Origin: Ophiobolus disseminans
Taxonomy: Eukaryota; Ascomycota; Dothideomycetes; Pleosporales; Phaeosphaeriaceae
Direction of reading: 5' to 3'
Assembly: GCA_010093685.1 (NCBI GenBank)
Contig: MU006216.1
Location: 2,784,487-2,848,486 of the forward strand
Length of the DNA stretch: 64,000 nucleotides
Part shown: piece after piece, positions 11,709 through 22,815 of the stretch
Numbering within the stretch: the first letter of the stretch is position 1
Layout: every line of letters begins with the position of its first letter
Made by a program: the position numbers and the translations under genes
Notes under the pieces: generated by a model
Database searches by the model: none
What the model saw: only the letters and a program-made list of their open reading frames with translations
What the model was told of the DNA's origin: nothing

Positions 11709-11807
11709 TTAGCCGTAGGTATTGAAGCCGTTGATGCGGAGCTGTATTTCGGCGAGGATGCGTCGGGCGGTATTCAACTGGCAGTCTCCCACGGGTGTCT
11801 CTACCAT
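11709..11807 (-). CDS. Candidate 32-codon upstream ORF in the leader of the QutR-like gene
   Basis: An ATG with good context (GGAGATGG) opens a 32-codon frame ending in TAA 47 nt before the QutR-like start. The peptide (starts MVETPVGDCQ, ends INGFNTYG) has balanced composition and an amphipathic middle (TARRILAEIQLRI). It overlaps no other gene. It could be a translational attenuator, a short exon, or chance. It does not resemble the arginine attenuator peptide. Confidence 0.35.
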   Translation of the reverse strand: MVETPVGDCQLNTARRILAEIQLRINGFNTYG

Positions 11808-13185
11808 CTCCGTAATGTGGTGAAGGGTCCGGCTAGTGGGGCTGTGAATGGAGGAATTCAAAACGCCTCAGACTGGTACAGGCCACGACGGGCTCGTCGT
11901 AGAATTAGGATATAAAACGAGTGGAAGATCCGATCGACGTGCATTTGGAGATTGATAGCGAGATAGCACCATATCCTGGCCAGATGGAAGCACCAAGCTT
12001 CCGTATAACCCGCGCGTTTGTCTGGTCAGAAGCCGCCGTATGGCTGGACAGTGAATATGCCGTCGAAAACGGCACTAGGCGTCGCATGTTCGGGGGAGTT
12101 GAGTGCAGGTGGGCCAGGGCTGGGGCCGTGGTGCGCCCGCCGCCGACTGGGGCGCCTATTTATCCGTCGGCTTCTCATACGGTCGCTGAGGCGCACAATT
12201 TCGCACCAATCATGCCATTCATCACCACGCAATGTATTTGTATGCCAAGCAAAATGTGACATTGCCATTGAGCTTGTTGGGGAGATTGCTGACGGGGTTG
12301 CTGGTCCCGAGGCTAGGGACGACGCCTCGAGTGCGGGGATTGGTGGAGAATGGTGGCACGTAGTGTCTCGTCGTGACTTCAGGCAACCTCTGCTCGAACG
12401 CCCTCGAGTTCGAGACTCGCAGACACCAAGAGAAGGAGTCATATACGAGCTCGCTTGCAGCGATAACACAGATTGCCATGAGATTAGCATGGCAAATATC
12501 AGGAGCGTGAGTGCACTGGACGAAGAACCGTCGGGGATCTCCGTGATGGCGATGTCGAGTTTTGGGTCTCGTTGCTTTAGGAAAGAGCGACACCCGACAG
12601 GCAGTTCAGGAAGGCGCTCTGCAGCGGCTCTTTCCTCATTCTGCGCTCCACTTGCCAAAGCAGGTGCAATGGCAGGATGCGAGCAGCTCCCGGGCCCCTT
12701 TTCGGTTGCATGCGGAACTTCCGTGGTGGTCATAGCCCGATGGGCACACGTAATGGATCCACTCTCTAATCCTACACGAAGTTTTTCCAGTTGTACATAT
12801 TCACTGATGAACATGTCACTGATGGTATCTTCAAGATGTCACCCAGATGGAACAGCTACCGTTCCTCAACGCCGTGCGAGTTTAACCGGCAGCACTCCAC
12901 GAGGAATAGATGAGCCGTGATGAAAATAATCGCGTGTCTCATCTATAACGAACGATGGCGTCGGTGGCATATCCGCCGACGATAGCAATCGCGCAACCGT
13001 TGCCCCACCGCAAGTTGGTAATCCACGATCTGAACCCGCAATTCATGTCATGGCACGACATCGACTGCGCCCTAACAACTGGGAAGAAATGTTGTTGCTT
13101 CCTGAGTGTTGAGCTCCCTCCGATTTTACGGCACCTGCTATACATTCTCACGAACATTCTCTACGCTAATTACGAGTCAGCAAAT
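11808..13185. other. Intergenic region with overlapping long open frames, no recognised gene
   Basis: Open frames of 260-300 codons overlap on opposite strands at 12018-12920 (plus) and 12026-12814 (minus), and a third (minus, 12222-12593) overlaps both. None shows a domain, and their Arg/Ser/Pro-rich composition fits chance frames in GC-rich DNA. Part of the span should be the QutR-like promoter. Confidence 0.4.
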
Positions 13186-14119
13186 CTAAGTTGAGACCTG
13201 GATGACAGCAAGAGAAGGTACCCTAGTGGAGATGCAGGACATGCGGTGATATCGAGAACGTCCAAGACCCACGACGGTACCAGCCCACTCTGGACGAAGA
13301 TCTCGATCTCGATGGATTCCAGCAAGATCTTGATGGTCTTGTCTGAAATTGCGGTCATGCAATGATATCAGTACAAACGTCGATGGCAAGCTATGCTTCA
13401 CGAAGGCTGTCTTCTCGCTATCTTCAATCTACCTTCCTGCTCATCTACGCCACACGAATTTCAAACATCACAGCAAACGTCCATACAGTCATACTTTTCC
13501 TTGTATCGTTGGCAATGTGCGTCCACTAATAGAGTAAGGACAATGCTGTCCAGAGGAAGATGCGCGAAAGCAAAGATGATGGTCTCATAGCTCGGCAGTT
13601 CATGGCCGTTTGCGAACCTCTGGATGATGGCCGCCTGCGCAGACGTCTGAAATGCTGGAGCCAATACGCGATCTCCGAAAGCGCAGCATTTTACTTTCGT
13701 GAGTTCAGTTACATAGCTAACACACCGTCCATCGATCTTTGTTGCCCACGCATCTGACGCTTGTGGACACTTGCAGGTGTATAGCCAGTCGACGAAGATG
13801 TCGACTGCGAGTAGTCAGTACACACAGTCCGTTCGGGAGTATCACTTGACTCACAATTACCACAATCAACGTCATGCAGCTTCACAACACCCTCTTGGGA
13901 CTCTATCCACGGGCCGTTCAGCGCCTTCCTGAAGTATTCGGAGTGTTCTTCAAGGAGCGAACGGTGGATGAAGTATTTCTTTTTCGTGGTGCCGATCTCT
14001 ACCACTGCAAAGGTGCCTACTTGGGCTGCGACACTAGTGATACAGTCAGTAGCTTACTGGTAGTGACATCGAGCGACGAACCTTGGACGGAGCGCCTTGG
14101 AGAGACTTTGCGCTGCCAT
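13186..14119 (-). CDS. BTB/POZ domain protein (copy 1 of 3)
   Basis: BTB/POZ domains mediate dimerisation and often link substrates to Cullin-3 ligases; the role of this fungal family is unknown. I infer exons at 14082-14119, 13861-14033, 13487-13804 and 13186-13421, which keep frame to give 254 aa. Family-typical segments are VEIGTTKKKYFIHRSLLEEH, then FRKALNGPWIES, then IFVDWLYTCKC across the second join, then a C-terminal FGDRVLAPAFQ and FVKHSLPSTF. Without the last intron the frame ends at 13461. That intron is the least certain join: its donor was chosen because it restores frame to the expected C-terminal LP motif. The gene is divergent from the second BTB copy about 850 bp away. Confidence 0.65.
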
Positions 14120-14963
14120 ATCGGGTACTAGTAAGACGCTGCTTGGAGTCGAGGATTCGACGATGAGGTTGAAGAGGTAATGGAGGAGCTGCCGAAAAGG
14201 TTGTACACAGAGTCGTTGCAAGTCGAAGTGAAGACGATATTTTGTAGCACGTCAGATTCACACTCACTTCGCCTTTCACACCTTACGACTTGCGCGTAGT
14301 TCCTCACCCGTTGGTAGTCGACTCAAAGTAATCTCTGCCATTTCAAGATCAATTATGCATACGAGCACACTGCTTCTGATAGCCTCCTTTATCCTGTCTT
14401 GGTTAACGCGTTCTGTGCCGCCGAAGTGGATGTGTATTCCCCTTGATGGAGAATGATTGCGAACTCGGGGTGAATGTCATGGTGCAGATGCGAAAGAACA
14501 AGAACACTAAAGGCACCTTGATGGGTTGCAGGAGCCTAGAGTATCGAAGGGCATCGAACGCGTGAAGAACGTGGGAGGTCTGCAGGGGTACACGTGGAAA
14601 GTGCTGGGAAGAGAGGAAGGCGCTACATCGCTCCACAGGCCTTTCCATAACACTCTCGCTCACACGACAGATGATGTAAAGAAGCAAAGAGCGCAAAATA
14701 AAAAAGCGACTGTTGTAAACGAAGGGAGACCAAAGGTCGCAAGAGACGAGGATATATCATGTGTTCGGTATAATCCTATCACTTGAACTAAGAGTTCTCT
14801 TACCTATGTGCAGTGATGGTATCTGCAACAGACTTCAACTCACCGTGACTCCAGCAGAGTGAGACAAAAACCACGCTCACCTCTGTTCCAGCGATAGAGA
14901 TTTTACTTGCGGTTCGCGTCTCGCTCGTTGAAACCGATACCCTGACAACAACGCCTTCCAACA
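14120..14963. other. Divergent intergenic region between two BTB genes
   Basis: This 844-bp span lies between the oppositely oriented BTB copies 1 and 2 and should carry both promoters. No domain, repeat or RNA gene is visible. Confidence 0.45.
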
Positions 14964-15760
14964 ATGGCCAACCCAGCAAAGAAGTCCGTCTTGGAGATTG
15001 AGCAGTTGTGAGTAACCCTCTTAGTATGAACTCCAGACATATATAGCTAACATCAAAAAACCCAGCAGTGGATTATGCACATGTCGAGATAGTCGAGAAG
15101 AAAAGCTCCTTCGTATTCCATGGCTCTTGGTTCCTCCTCCGTCGCTACGCCCCTCAATTCGCTACAGCCCTCGATACCACCGAAGTCCAACAACTCGATG
15201 AAGTTACCTTCGACACCTTCAACCATTTTGACGCCTGGCTGAAGCAGCAGCCTTACTTGGACGAGGAGTGGGATGCTGAGGCTGACTACGATGACGAGGA
15301 CTTCGTGTTCACCAAAGAAGACAAAAACAACGGCATCTTGTACTTGAAGCCAAGCAAGGGCCGTTACATGTACGCCGGCGATAGCTGGCTCATGGCCATG
15401 CCAGCGATCAAGTACAACATTGCGCTACTCCAGCAAGATGCCATCGACCGCCTCGTTGACTGCTGCACGGGCGGCATCCAGGATGATTTACAAGCCAAGG
15501 AAGAAATCGCTTACGTGTATGCCAATACCGTTCATGGCTCGCAGCTTCGTCGAGTCTTGGTGGACGCGTTCTGCTGCAGGAGGTTTGACGAGCGCGAAAA
15601 TCGGGAGTCCATGATGGGGCACCCGGAGGAGTTCCTGATCGATATCATGTTTGGGAATGCGCATGTGTTTAATACGGTAAATCATCGTGGTGTTGTGAGT
15701 GACATGGGACATTCGTGTGGGTATCATGGGCATGCGAGGATGAAGAGCGTGTTTGAGTAG
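14964..15760 (+). CDS. BTB/POZ-like protein (copy 2 of 3), 5' exon joins out of frame
   Basis: A short first exon (14964-15007, MANPAKKSVLEIEQ) ends at a good GTGAGT donor. After a 58-bp intron with CTAAC and CCCAG the second exon encodes DYAHVEIVEKKSSF, then TTEVQQLDEVTFDTFNHFDA, a BTB-like core, and ends at 15760. The best splice leaves the two exons one base out of frame, and the alternative CAGCAG acceptor does not help. Either a non-obvious start or splice is used, or the gene carries a one-base lesion near the acceptor. The second exon has no early ATG in frame (the first is about 100 codons in). The acidic patch DEEWDAEADYDDEDF is unlike copies 1 and 3. The locus is best regarded as a possible pseudogene until transcript data are seen. 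Confidence 0.45.
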
Positions 15761-16269
15761 TGCAAGTCGAGGGTCTAACGGCATTGATGAGAAGTGCTGA
15801 GCTCAAGAAGAGTATGGCGCTTCTTATGGAGGATCTCTTCGGCATTTGGATGTGGTGATCTTGCTGCTGCCTTGCTCCTTCCTTCGGATGCCAAAGTAAG
15901 AATCGTGTGTCACTACTGGAAAGCACGACCTCGGGACGGACATATCTTTACTGAGACTGGAATAAATTCCTAAGTCCTTTCCATGACTTCAAATGCGTGA
16001 GACTTCGCTATATGTTGGCGTTTGCCGCATGCGTGCTCCCTGCCAGTTATCGTACCACTTTATTGTCGATACAACCTCGCAGTCACCTTGTGGCCGTCGC
16101 CACCTTCACCTGGTGTCCTCGGTCAATCCCTACTTCACCTTCACATTGACTCATATTGTCGAGTTTCTCACTGGTACTATCCTCAACTTGCGGACTTTTT
16201 TTGATTTACTCCACGTCTTCTACACTCCTTCCCAGCGTCTTGCAGTCTAGCATCACGATCTCCAAACCC
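15761..16269. other. Intergenic region between BTB copies 2 and 3
   Basis: This 509-bp span lies between two plus-strand BTB genes. It is C/T-rich toward copy 3 on the plus strand, as expected of a fungal promoter. I see nothing else in it. Confidence 0.45.
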
Positions 16270-17137
16270 ATGATGGCAACCAATACCGACCAGACCGGCC
16301 AGATGCCCGGCAAACTGCGTGCCCGGCCTCGTATCTCGTATGTATTTCTGTGGTATTCTCCCTCAGGCATGACTGACAATAAAAAGTGCGCGCGATGCGG
16401 CCTTCGCTAACATTCTTGTCGGACCCAAACAAGTCAAATTCATCGTCCACGAAAACCTTCTGGTCCAGTACTCGGAATTCTTCCGCGCAGCCCTCACTGG
16501 GAAGTTCAAGGAGGCCGAAGAAAAGACCGTTAAGCTGGAGGAAGATGATACAACAACGTTCGAGCTTTTCGTACATTGGCTCTACTACCAGCGTTTCCCG
16601 AATAAGGCTCACGGCGACCATAACGAGCTCATAAAGCTGTATCACGACGATTTGGACTGTGGTACAAACAGTTGCATCCAACTCCACGTCTTTGGCGACA
16701 AGTACGGAGTCAAGAGGTTGAAAGAAGACTCACTTGACGAGCTCATAAATATCACGTTAAGCGGAAACAACCATTGCCTCACCGATGCAGACGATGTGAA
16801 GCTAGCGTTCGAGCACCTACCCGAGAGATCGCCAATGTGTCGGCTGATCATCGATTCTCACTGCCTCTACGGAGATCCCAGGCGCTACCAGGCATTCGCA
16901 GCCTATACTTGCATTCCCTTCTTGCACGGGGTGTGGCTACGCCACAGCGATCTCTTGATGAAATCAGAAGAAGAAGACCAGGTTCAGAGCCCAGACATCA
17001 CACGCTGCGATTATCACGAACACGAGAATGACGAAGAGAAGGAGGCTTGCAAGAAGAAACAGAAGAGGGCTAGAGCGAGTGTGCGTGCACAAGTCAAGGT
17101 GTCTGACTTCGAATCCGAATCGGAGACTGAGAGATGA
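16270..17137 (+). CDS. BTB/POZ domain protein (copy 3 of 3)
   Basis: Two exons, 16270-16337 and 16387-17137, join in frame through a 49-bp intron (GTATGT...AAAAAG) to give 272 aa. The BTB fold is clear: ANILVGPKQVKFIVHENLL, YSEFFRAALTGKFKEAEEKT, then FELFVHWLYYQRFP, followed by HVFGDKYGVKRLKEDSLDEL, the usual helical C-terminal part. The tail is charged and low in complexity (KKKQKRARAS, ESESETER) and may be nuclear or a binding segment. Two ATGs are adjacent (16270 and 16273); either could serve. It is the best-preserved copy of the local BTB group. Confidence 0.85.
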
Positions 17138-18673
17138 GAACCACAACTGGCATGCAGCCGTTGGAAGAGCGGAAAGAGATCGACGGAGTGAAAGATGAGA
17201 GCAAAATTGAACACGACTATTGGAACCAGGAAACGCAGCAACGGACACCAACTCGAGACTGCTATGGCATTGAACGAAGAGACAGCCTACAAGAGATGAT
17301 CAGGCAGGAAACGAACTCACCCAAGTCTCTGATTGGGAGAGCGCATGGAACTTCCCACTTGGAAGAGAGCAAATTACATACCAACGAATTTGATCATTTT
17401 CACTGCCTGACATCTTCATGTCGTGACATTCCATCTCCCCTTCTGCGTCACATGCATCTACGATCCACAACACTCAACATCTCCACCACCATACACAGAT
17501 CTCTTAACCTTCCAACCATCATATCCCCTCTTTTTTCTCTCCCTTTCCATCTCCTTTCCCCTGCCCTCCTCCACAGTGACACACACCAGGCCCACCTCCC
17601 CCCCGCCTCCCTTTAAACCAACAAGCACCCGCCCATCCTTACCTGAACGAACCCAACCCAACCCAATCAATCTCTTCGCATCGCCGTCGTACATCCACGC
17701 CAAAAACACCACGAACCCCTCCATCCCTCACCTCAGCCGATAAACCCAGACAGAGCTCGTTAACAAACAATAGAATCAATGCTGGTATCAACTCCCCGAA
17801 AATCCCCAGTATTAATAACTCATGGGAACATGCGAAGGAGTAAATACGTCGATATCACAAGAAAGCTCTCGAACGCTCCCGAGCAAGACAAACATGAGAA
17901 AATTGACAAGGCTATGAGATGTGAGAACACAAGGATACAAAAGCTACCCACGCCACCACCCACCTACCAGTATCCAAAGACGTGACTTGAACAAACGAAA
18001 AAAAGCAGACGAGTACGTTGATTAAGGTAGACTAACATTGAAACCCCGCTAAAGCAGGTAAATGTATAAATTACAAGTGATCTTTCGCGACCAGTATTGC
18101 GTGTGAAAAATGCGTTTTCATTCCATATTCCTCATATGCGGTACTTACTACTTCCTTCCCACTCTTTTTCAACCGATAATATCACTCCTTCCTTCTAGCT
18201 AGACTTCTCGCTCTTTCCTCCACCCCTCTTCCCACCTCCCTTCCCGTCACTCACAACAACACCCCCCGACTTTTAGTGCAAGAAAGTGTGACATGAGGTA
18301 ATGATTACTCCTCACTACTTAAGCCTCATCCTCGCACACCCTTGTTCCACCATCATGTGATCTCGTACCCCCTCTCTTCATCCTATCACACCCCTCTGCT
18401 CACATCCGAACTCAGCCGCCCATGCATGCATGTCGATAACCGCGTCGTACACGCCGGCATCCTCGAAATGCCCACGCAGCGCGGGAACACAACAATAAAG
18501 AAAAATGCGCAAAGCAAGCGAATCCGGCCCGTAAAAACGCCGCCCGTGTGGATATATAGAAAAAGCGAAGTCGACGGATAAAACGATAGACTCATCTCGA
18601 ATGCGCAATGTACAATTAGCTACGTTATAAGCTCAAAGGATAAAAACGAAAAAAATGAAAAGCGAATGCCAGT
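17138..18673. other. Convergent intergenic span with C/T-rich tracts
   Basis: This 1.5-kb span separates BTB copy 3 (plus) from the membrane protein gene (minus), so both genes end into it. Marked C/T-rich tracts on the plus strand (about 17500-17640 and 18180-18250) look like fungal promoter DNA although no plus-strand gene follows. An alternating CATG tract lies at 18421-18432. No coding gene is recognised. Confidence 0.45.
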
Positions 18674-20032
18674 CTAAAAATTCGTCGCGACGCCACTGTT
18701 CCCTTGTTGGGGAAATACAGATGGGTTTTCGATGCGAGTGTTGCGTCGAGCCGACACGTCCCGTATGACGGGTTGCTGACCGGCGCCGTATGCGTTGTTA
18801 CCGCCATAGGGTCCGTCTTGGTAGCTGCCGTAGCCCTGCTCGTAGTACTCTTGCTGACCGTTGCCCATGCCGGGGTACTCACCCGAGTTGTCGGAGTGGT
18901 TGGCTGCAGAGTAGGATGATGATGCGTTGGAGGGGCCCCGTTGTACGCCGGGTTGGTTGTTGGCGGCAATGGGGCCGGCACCGAGAGCCGCAATGCCGTC
19001 AGAGTCTCGTGTTTCGCGACGGCCGTCGACGAGGGGGTCGTTGGAGTTCGCGTCCGAGTAGGCGTTTGTTGGCGAATTGGGGCTCTGGTAGCCTCCGGGG
19101 TTGCTGTTGCTGTCGGAATGGGTCATGCCACTGGTAAGGGTTGTCGATGCCTTGCGGCCGGAGCTGGTGGTTGTGTTGCCCCAACCTCGGTAGCCGCTCG
19201 AGTCCTCCGCCATCTGGGGTGCCATGCCGACTGCAGGCAGAGTTGGATCGTGGTTGGGGTTGAAGCCATACTCCTCCACCTCCTTCCGTCGCTCGTCCTC
19301 GTTGTTCTTCCGTTGCTTGCGTCTCCGCCAGAAGAAGAGAGCGCCGAGTACTAGCAGGGCGACTACGACGACTGGGATTACTACGGCGATGGCAGTCTTG
19401 CCTCCGGTGCTCAGTCCACCCGAATTGTCGCTCGCGGCGCCCTGAAGCTTGGCAGATTCCGAGCTTGATGGGCTGGCTGAGTTGTTCACCGCTGTGCCAG
19501 AAGCCCGTGGACTCTGGTTGGCAGGAGGGCCGGTAACAGTGACGACAACGATCTCGGGAGTTGGTGTTTGTCCGTCTATTGACGCCGGTGGGGTGACGAG
19601 AACGGACTGCACTATGGTTTCGGCTGGACGAGCTGATGCGGTGATGACAATCTGAACCGAAGAGGGCACCGGCCGATTGGAGCTCGCAGCTGGTGGTGGT
19701 GCCGACGACTGGGCTGGCGGTGGTGCGGAGGAAGCGGGTGGCGGTGCTTGCGACGAGGGTGGTGGTCGTGGGCTCGACGAGGCAGGTGCAGGTGTCGGTG
19801 TTGGCTGGGGTGCTTGCGACGAGGGAGCAGCGTCTGCTGAAGAGGGCGGGTTAGAGGCTACAGGAGGCGGAGACGAGGCTGCGGGTGCCGCCGGCGTGTC
19901 TACAGAGGGTGTTACAGACGGCACGGGAGGGGACGACGCAGCGGGCGGACGGGAATTGGACTGCGCGGGACTCGAGGGAGAAGCAGCGATAAAAGAAGAA
20001 ACTAACGTACTGGCAGTGCCGTTGCTCGACAT
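18674..20032 (-). CDS. Pro/Ser-rich single-pass membrane protein (Mid2/Wsc-like layout)
   Basis: A 452-aa frame without introns. The first 200 or so residues are extremely rich in Pro, Ser and Ala (probably O-glycosylated), then comes one hydrophobic segment near residues 228-248 (IAVVIPVVVVALLVLGALFF) followed by the basic stop-transfer RRRKQRK, and a 190-residue tail rich in Asn, Gly, Tyr and Ser. The layout matches fungal cell-wall stress sensors and Mid2-like proteins, but there is no WSC domain. The ATG at 20032 gives no signal peptide. The codons upstream (about eight, hydrophobic) carry no ATG. The protein may insert by a reverse signal anchor, or a signal-peptide exon may lie further upstream. 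The function is inferred from layout only. Confidence 0.75.
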   Translation of the reverse strand: MSSNGTASTLVSSFIAASPSSPAQSNSRPPAASSPPVPSVTPSVDTPAAPAASSPPPVASNPPSSADAAPSSQAPQPTPTPAPASSSPRPPPSSQAPPPASSAPPPAQSSAPPPAASSNRPVPSSVQIVITASARPAETIVQSVLVTPPASIDGQTPTPEIVVVTVTGPPANQSPRASGTAVNNSASPSSSESAKLQGAASDNSGGLSTGGKTAIAVVIPVVVVALLVLGALFFWRRRKQRKNNEDERRKEVEEYGFNPNHDPTLPAVGMAPQMAEDSSGYRGWGNTTTSSGRKASTTLTSGMTHSDSNSNPGGYQSPNSPTNAYSDANSNDPLVDGRRETRDSDGIAALGAGPIAANNQPGVQRGPSNASSSYSAANHSDNSGEYPGMGNGQQEYYEQGYGSYQDGPYGGNNAYGAGQQPVIRDVSARRNTRIENPSVFPQQGNSGVATNF

Positions 20033-21768
20033 GATGGCAACAATTGCAACACGCAAGCAATGAAGATAAGATCAAGGGCCCTCAGGCAAGAATGGCGATG
20101 GGGCGACGACAAGAACGGAGAAAAGGTGTCGCCGCGCTGTCAAGAACGTGAGGTTGTTAGTGTCGCGGAATGCGGCAGGCGGTGTCTTGGGTCGGGTGCT
20201 GGAAGGTACGCAAAGAAGAAGGCGCGAAGATCTTGGAGCGTCTCCGCGCGTGGATGGACGAGTGGTGATGTATGGGCCGGGCTTGGGGGCCGCAGAAACA
20301 AGGGCGGCTGCGCGGTGACTGGCGGAGAGGAGGTTGTGCAGGAGAGGGTGGAGTCGAGACGGGAGACGAGGGCGATCCTCCAGCAGCACCTAACTAAACC
20401 AGCAGCAGCCGGTGCCAGGGCCTCCGGATGTTTGACCTCGAGCGAGTTGACGGGGCAGATTACCCTAGATTGTGTCAATTGGCGGCGACAGGTACGCGGT
20501 AGCGAGCGTGAGACTGAGCGACAAGTGTTCTTCCGTCGCAGCAGAGATGGGACGGCCAGCTCGTGGGCGCTGAGGATACCTCTTCTGCGACCGCGCCAAG
20601 GGGCTCTGCTGCTTCAGCACTCTATCGACTGGCGGCGACATTTGCAGCCAGAAAAGCGGAGCCCAATGCACTGAAATGCACCCGAATACCGCTAGCCGTG
20701 CCCGCTTTGGGGAGGTCGTGAAAGCTGATGGCGCGCTAGACACCAATGCAGCCCGTGGCTGAGCTCCTCCAGAGATCTCAATCTGCCGCCAGCCTCGAGC
20801 CCCTCGTGCTGGAGCGACACAGGATGAGAATCCCGCGTCTTCTGTTGCACCACGTCGACGCAGGTGTGCGGTGCTGCTGCAATTGCATCATGCCAGCTCC
20901 CGTCGGCACGCTGTTCCTAACCCTTGGTCCCAACAGCATCATCGTTTGAGACCTTGCTGCTCATTTCGTGACCGTGCGCCCGTGATTGGCCACTCGGCCC
21001 GTCTTAATATAGCTGGATTTGATAGTCAGAGTCGCCTCGGTACGTTGCAGACCCGTCTCGTGTTTGCGACAGCGCAGCGCTATCGTCCGACTATGGCGCA
21101 TCGGGCTGCTCTTAACGGCCATTGATGATTGTAGATACGTGATTCTGCGTCACATGTCCTCGTGTTGTTCGTGATCGGCGCTTTCGATACAGTCTGTATG
21201 CAAGTGTCACCACGACGCGTTGGAGTGCATCTGATGGCGTTTGCCGCCGTTAAAATAATTCTCGATTTCAGCCTCTGCAGGGAGACAAAGTTTGTTGTCG
21301 CGATTAACTCCAGCATCATCGCTCGCCTTGTGTGGATGAACAGGGCACAAGCTACGAGAAGGATTGCTTAGACAGCACTACCAACCGGGCAATCCACGAT
21401 AACAACGTGCCATGTCATGTCACAACGTGAGATGTCTTGAGGTTCTCCGCACGTCTGTCATGCTTAGTATACCGTTCGCCTGCCCCGCGCCACCAATGCG
21501 GCTAACGAGCTGAGAGCTCTAGACGCGGGCCTCAGCAGAGCCACAATACTTAAGCCTGAGCCACAAGGACAGCGGTTGAGGTGACCACGTCAAATTCAGA
21601 GCGCTGATAGAACCATGCATCTGCACAAGAGATTGGCTTCTTGGAGAACGTTCTGGTAGCGCTGTTAACATGTAAATGCAGATACACCCAACTTTGCTAG
21701 ATGAAGATGAAGATGAAGATGAAGATGAAGATGAAGATGAAGTATGGTTTGTCTCATAACTCTCCGCT
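20033..21768. other. Intergenic span upstream of the membrane protein gene
   Basis: This 1.7-kb span holds the promoter and leader of the minus-strand membrane protein gene and the 3' flank of the steroid-reductase-like gene. A hexanucleotide microsatellite lies at its right end. The plus-strand open frame at 20060-20674 has no domain and is probably chance. Confidence 0.45.
21701..21742. repeat. Microsatellite (GATGAA)n
   Basis: About seven perfect tandem copies of GATGAA (ATGAAG in another phase) lie just past the 3' end of the steroid-reductase-like gene. The repeat is outside any coding region I call. Confidence 0.9.
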
Positions 21769-22815
21769 TTATATCAACCCCGGAATAACAGCCTTCCTAC
21801 CCTCCAACTTCTCCTTGCCAAACTTCTTCTCATACCACCTCTTCCCTTGTAGTGCGCGTGGCAGCATCGTCGTAATTTCATTAATCAGAAAATTACGTCC
21901 AGGATGAAATGCCCATCCACCGATCATCCTATAAGGTGTCAATACCAACCCAGTGTGTGTCTCACGCTTAATTCGTGCAGTGGGAGTTCTTACCACCAGC
22001 CCGCCCACTCCACCCACTCGCACAAATAATGCGCATGTAGCACATACTTGAACAGCCCATTCTTCGGCACCATATAAACCTTATCCACGCTCTGAATCGG
22101 CTTCCCACTCTCCCTCGCCTCGCGGACCTGTTTGCGATTCGCAGCGCGCCGGATCTCGCGCAGGTCGTCGTCGTGGAACATGTTGCCCAGCAGGCCCCAG
22201 CACCAGATGACCAGTCCCACGAACATGTATTCCGAGCGCGCGGCCCAGTAGTGCTGCGTCGTGGGCCCGTAGCCCGCGAGGTACCCGCCGATGGAGATGC
22301 CGTTGGTGATCTGGAAGAGGAAGGCCATGAGCCAGACGAGGGGGTGCATGGGCGACATGGAGGGGTTGAGGTAGAGTGGGGAGAGGAGGGCGCGGTAGAG
22401 GTAGTGGAAGACCTATGCATTATCTTATTAGTATGTGATGTCCATAGAATGAGGTTTGTAGTAGGGTTGAGACGTACGAAACACCCAGCCATCGTCCAAT
22501 TCCCCCACGGCAACTCCCCTATCCCTAACTCTCGCGGCAACGCATACATGATATACAGCAGCGTGATAAAACCCGCAGACTCCATCGTCGCCCATCCAAT
22601 CTTGCCATCAATGTTCCAGCGCGACTCCGTAGACGTCTTGCCCTGCGGATACCAATCCAGCACCCATTGCGCCGTCGTAATCTTCAAAGAGTAAGCTCAT
22701 GAAATATTCCATGTTGTCTGTAGGCTGATCTTACGATTGGAAAGTACGCCCACACAGTGCATATGAAGTCCCAATTCTCGCGCGACGGGGGCAGCCAGTT
22801 TTGTATTATCGCCAT
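21769..22815 (-). CDS. Steroid 5-alpha-reductase (3-oxo-5-alpha-steroid 4-dehydrogenase) family membrane protein
   Basis: An integral membrane NADPH-dependent reductase family acting on sterol or long-chain enoyl substrates in the ER. Exons 22735-22815, 22478-22681, 21994-22412 and 21769-21928 join in frame to 287 aa. Several hydrophobic segments are visible. The C-terminal signature is HAHYLCEWVEWAGWW across the last join, then PGRNFLINEITTMLPRA, and the ending WYEKKFGKEKLEGRKAVIPG, which matches the family's usual KWYxxKF...RKAxIP terminus. Length fits the family (about 260-300 aa). Which substrate it reduces cannot be told from sequence; the TSC13 enoyl reductase branch seems less likely because no N-terminal ubiquitin-like part is seen. 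Confidence 0.88.

Noticed and set aside
12395..12425. B-box-like sequence GAGTTCGAGACTC suggesting a second tRNA
   Set aside because: No matching A box or pairing acceptor stem could be found around it.
12018..12920. Open frames of 300 (plus) and 262 (minus) codons overlapping each other
   Set aside because: No domain on either strand, biased Arg/Ser/Pro composition, and the two cannot both be real; they look like chance frames in GC-rich DNA.
20060..20674. 204-codon plus-strand frame upstream of the membrane protein gene
   Set aside because: No domain and Arg/Gly-rich composition; overlaps the expected promoter of the minus-strand gene.
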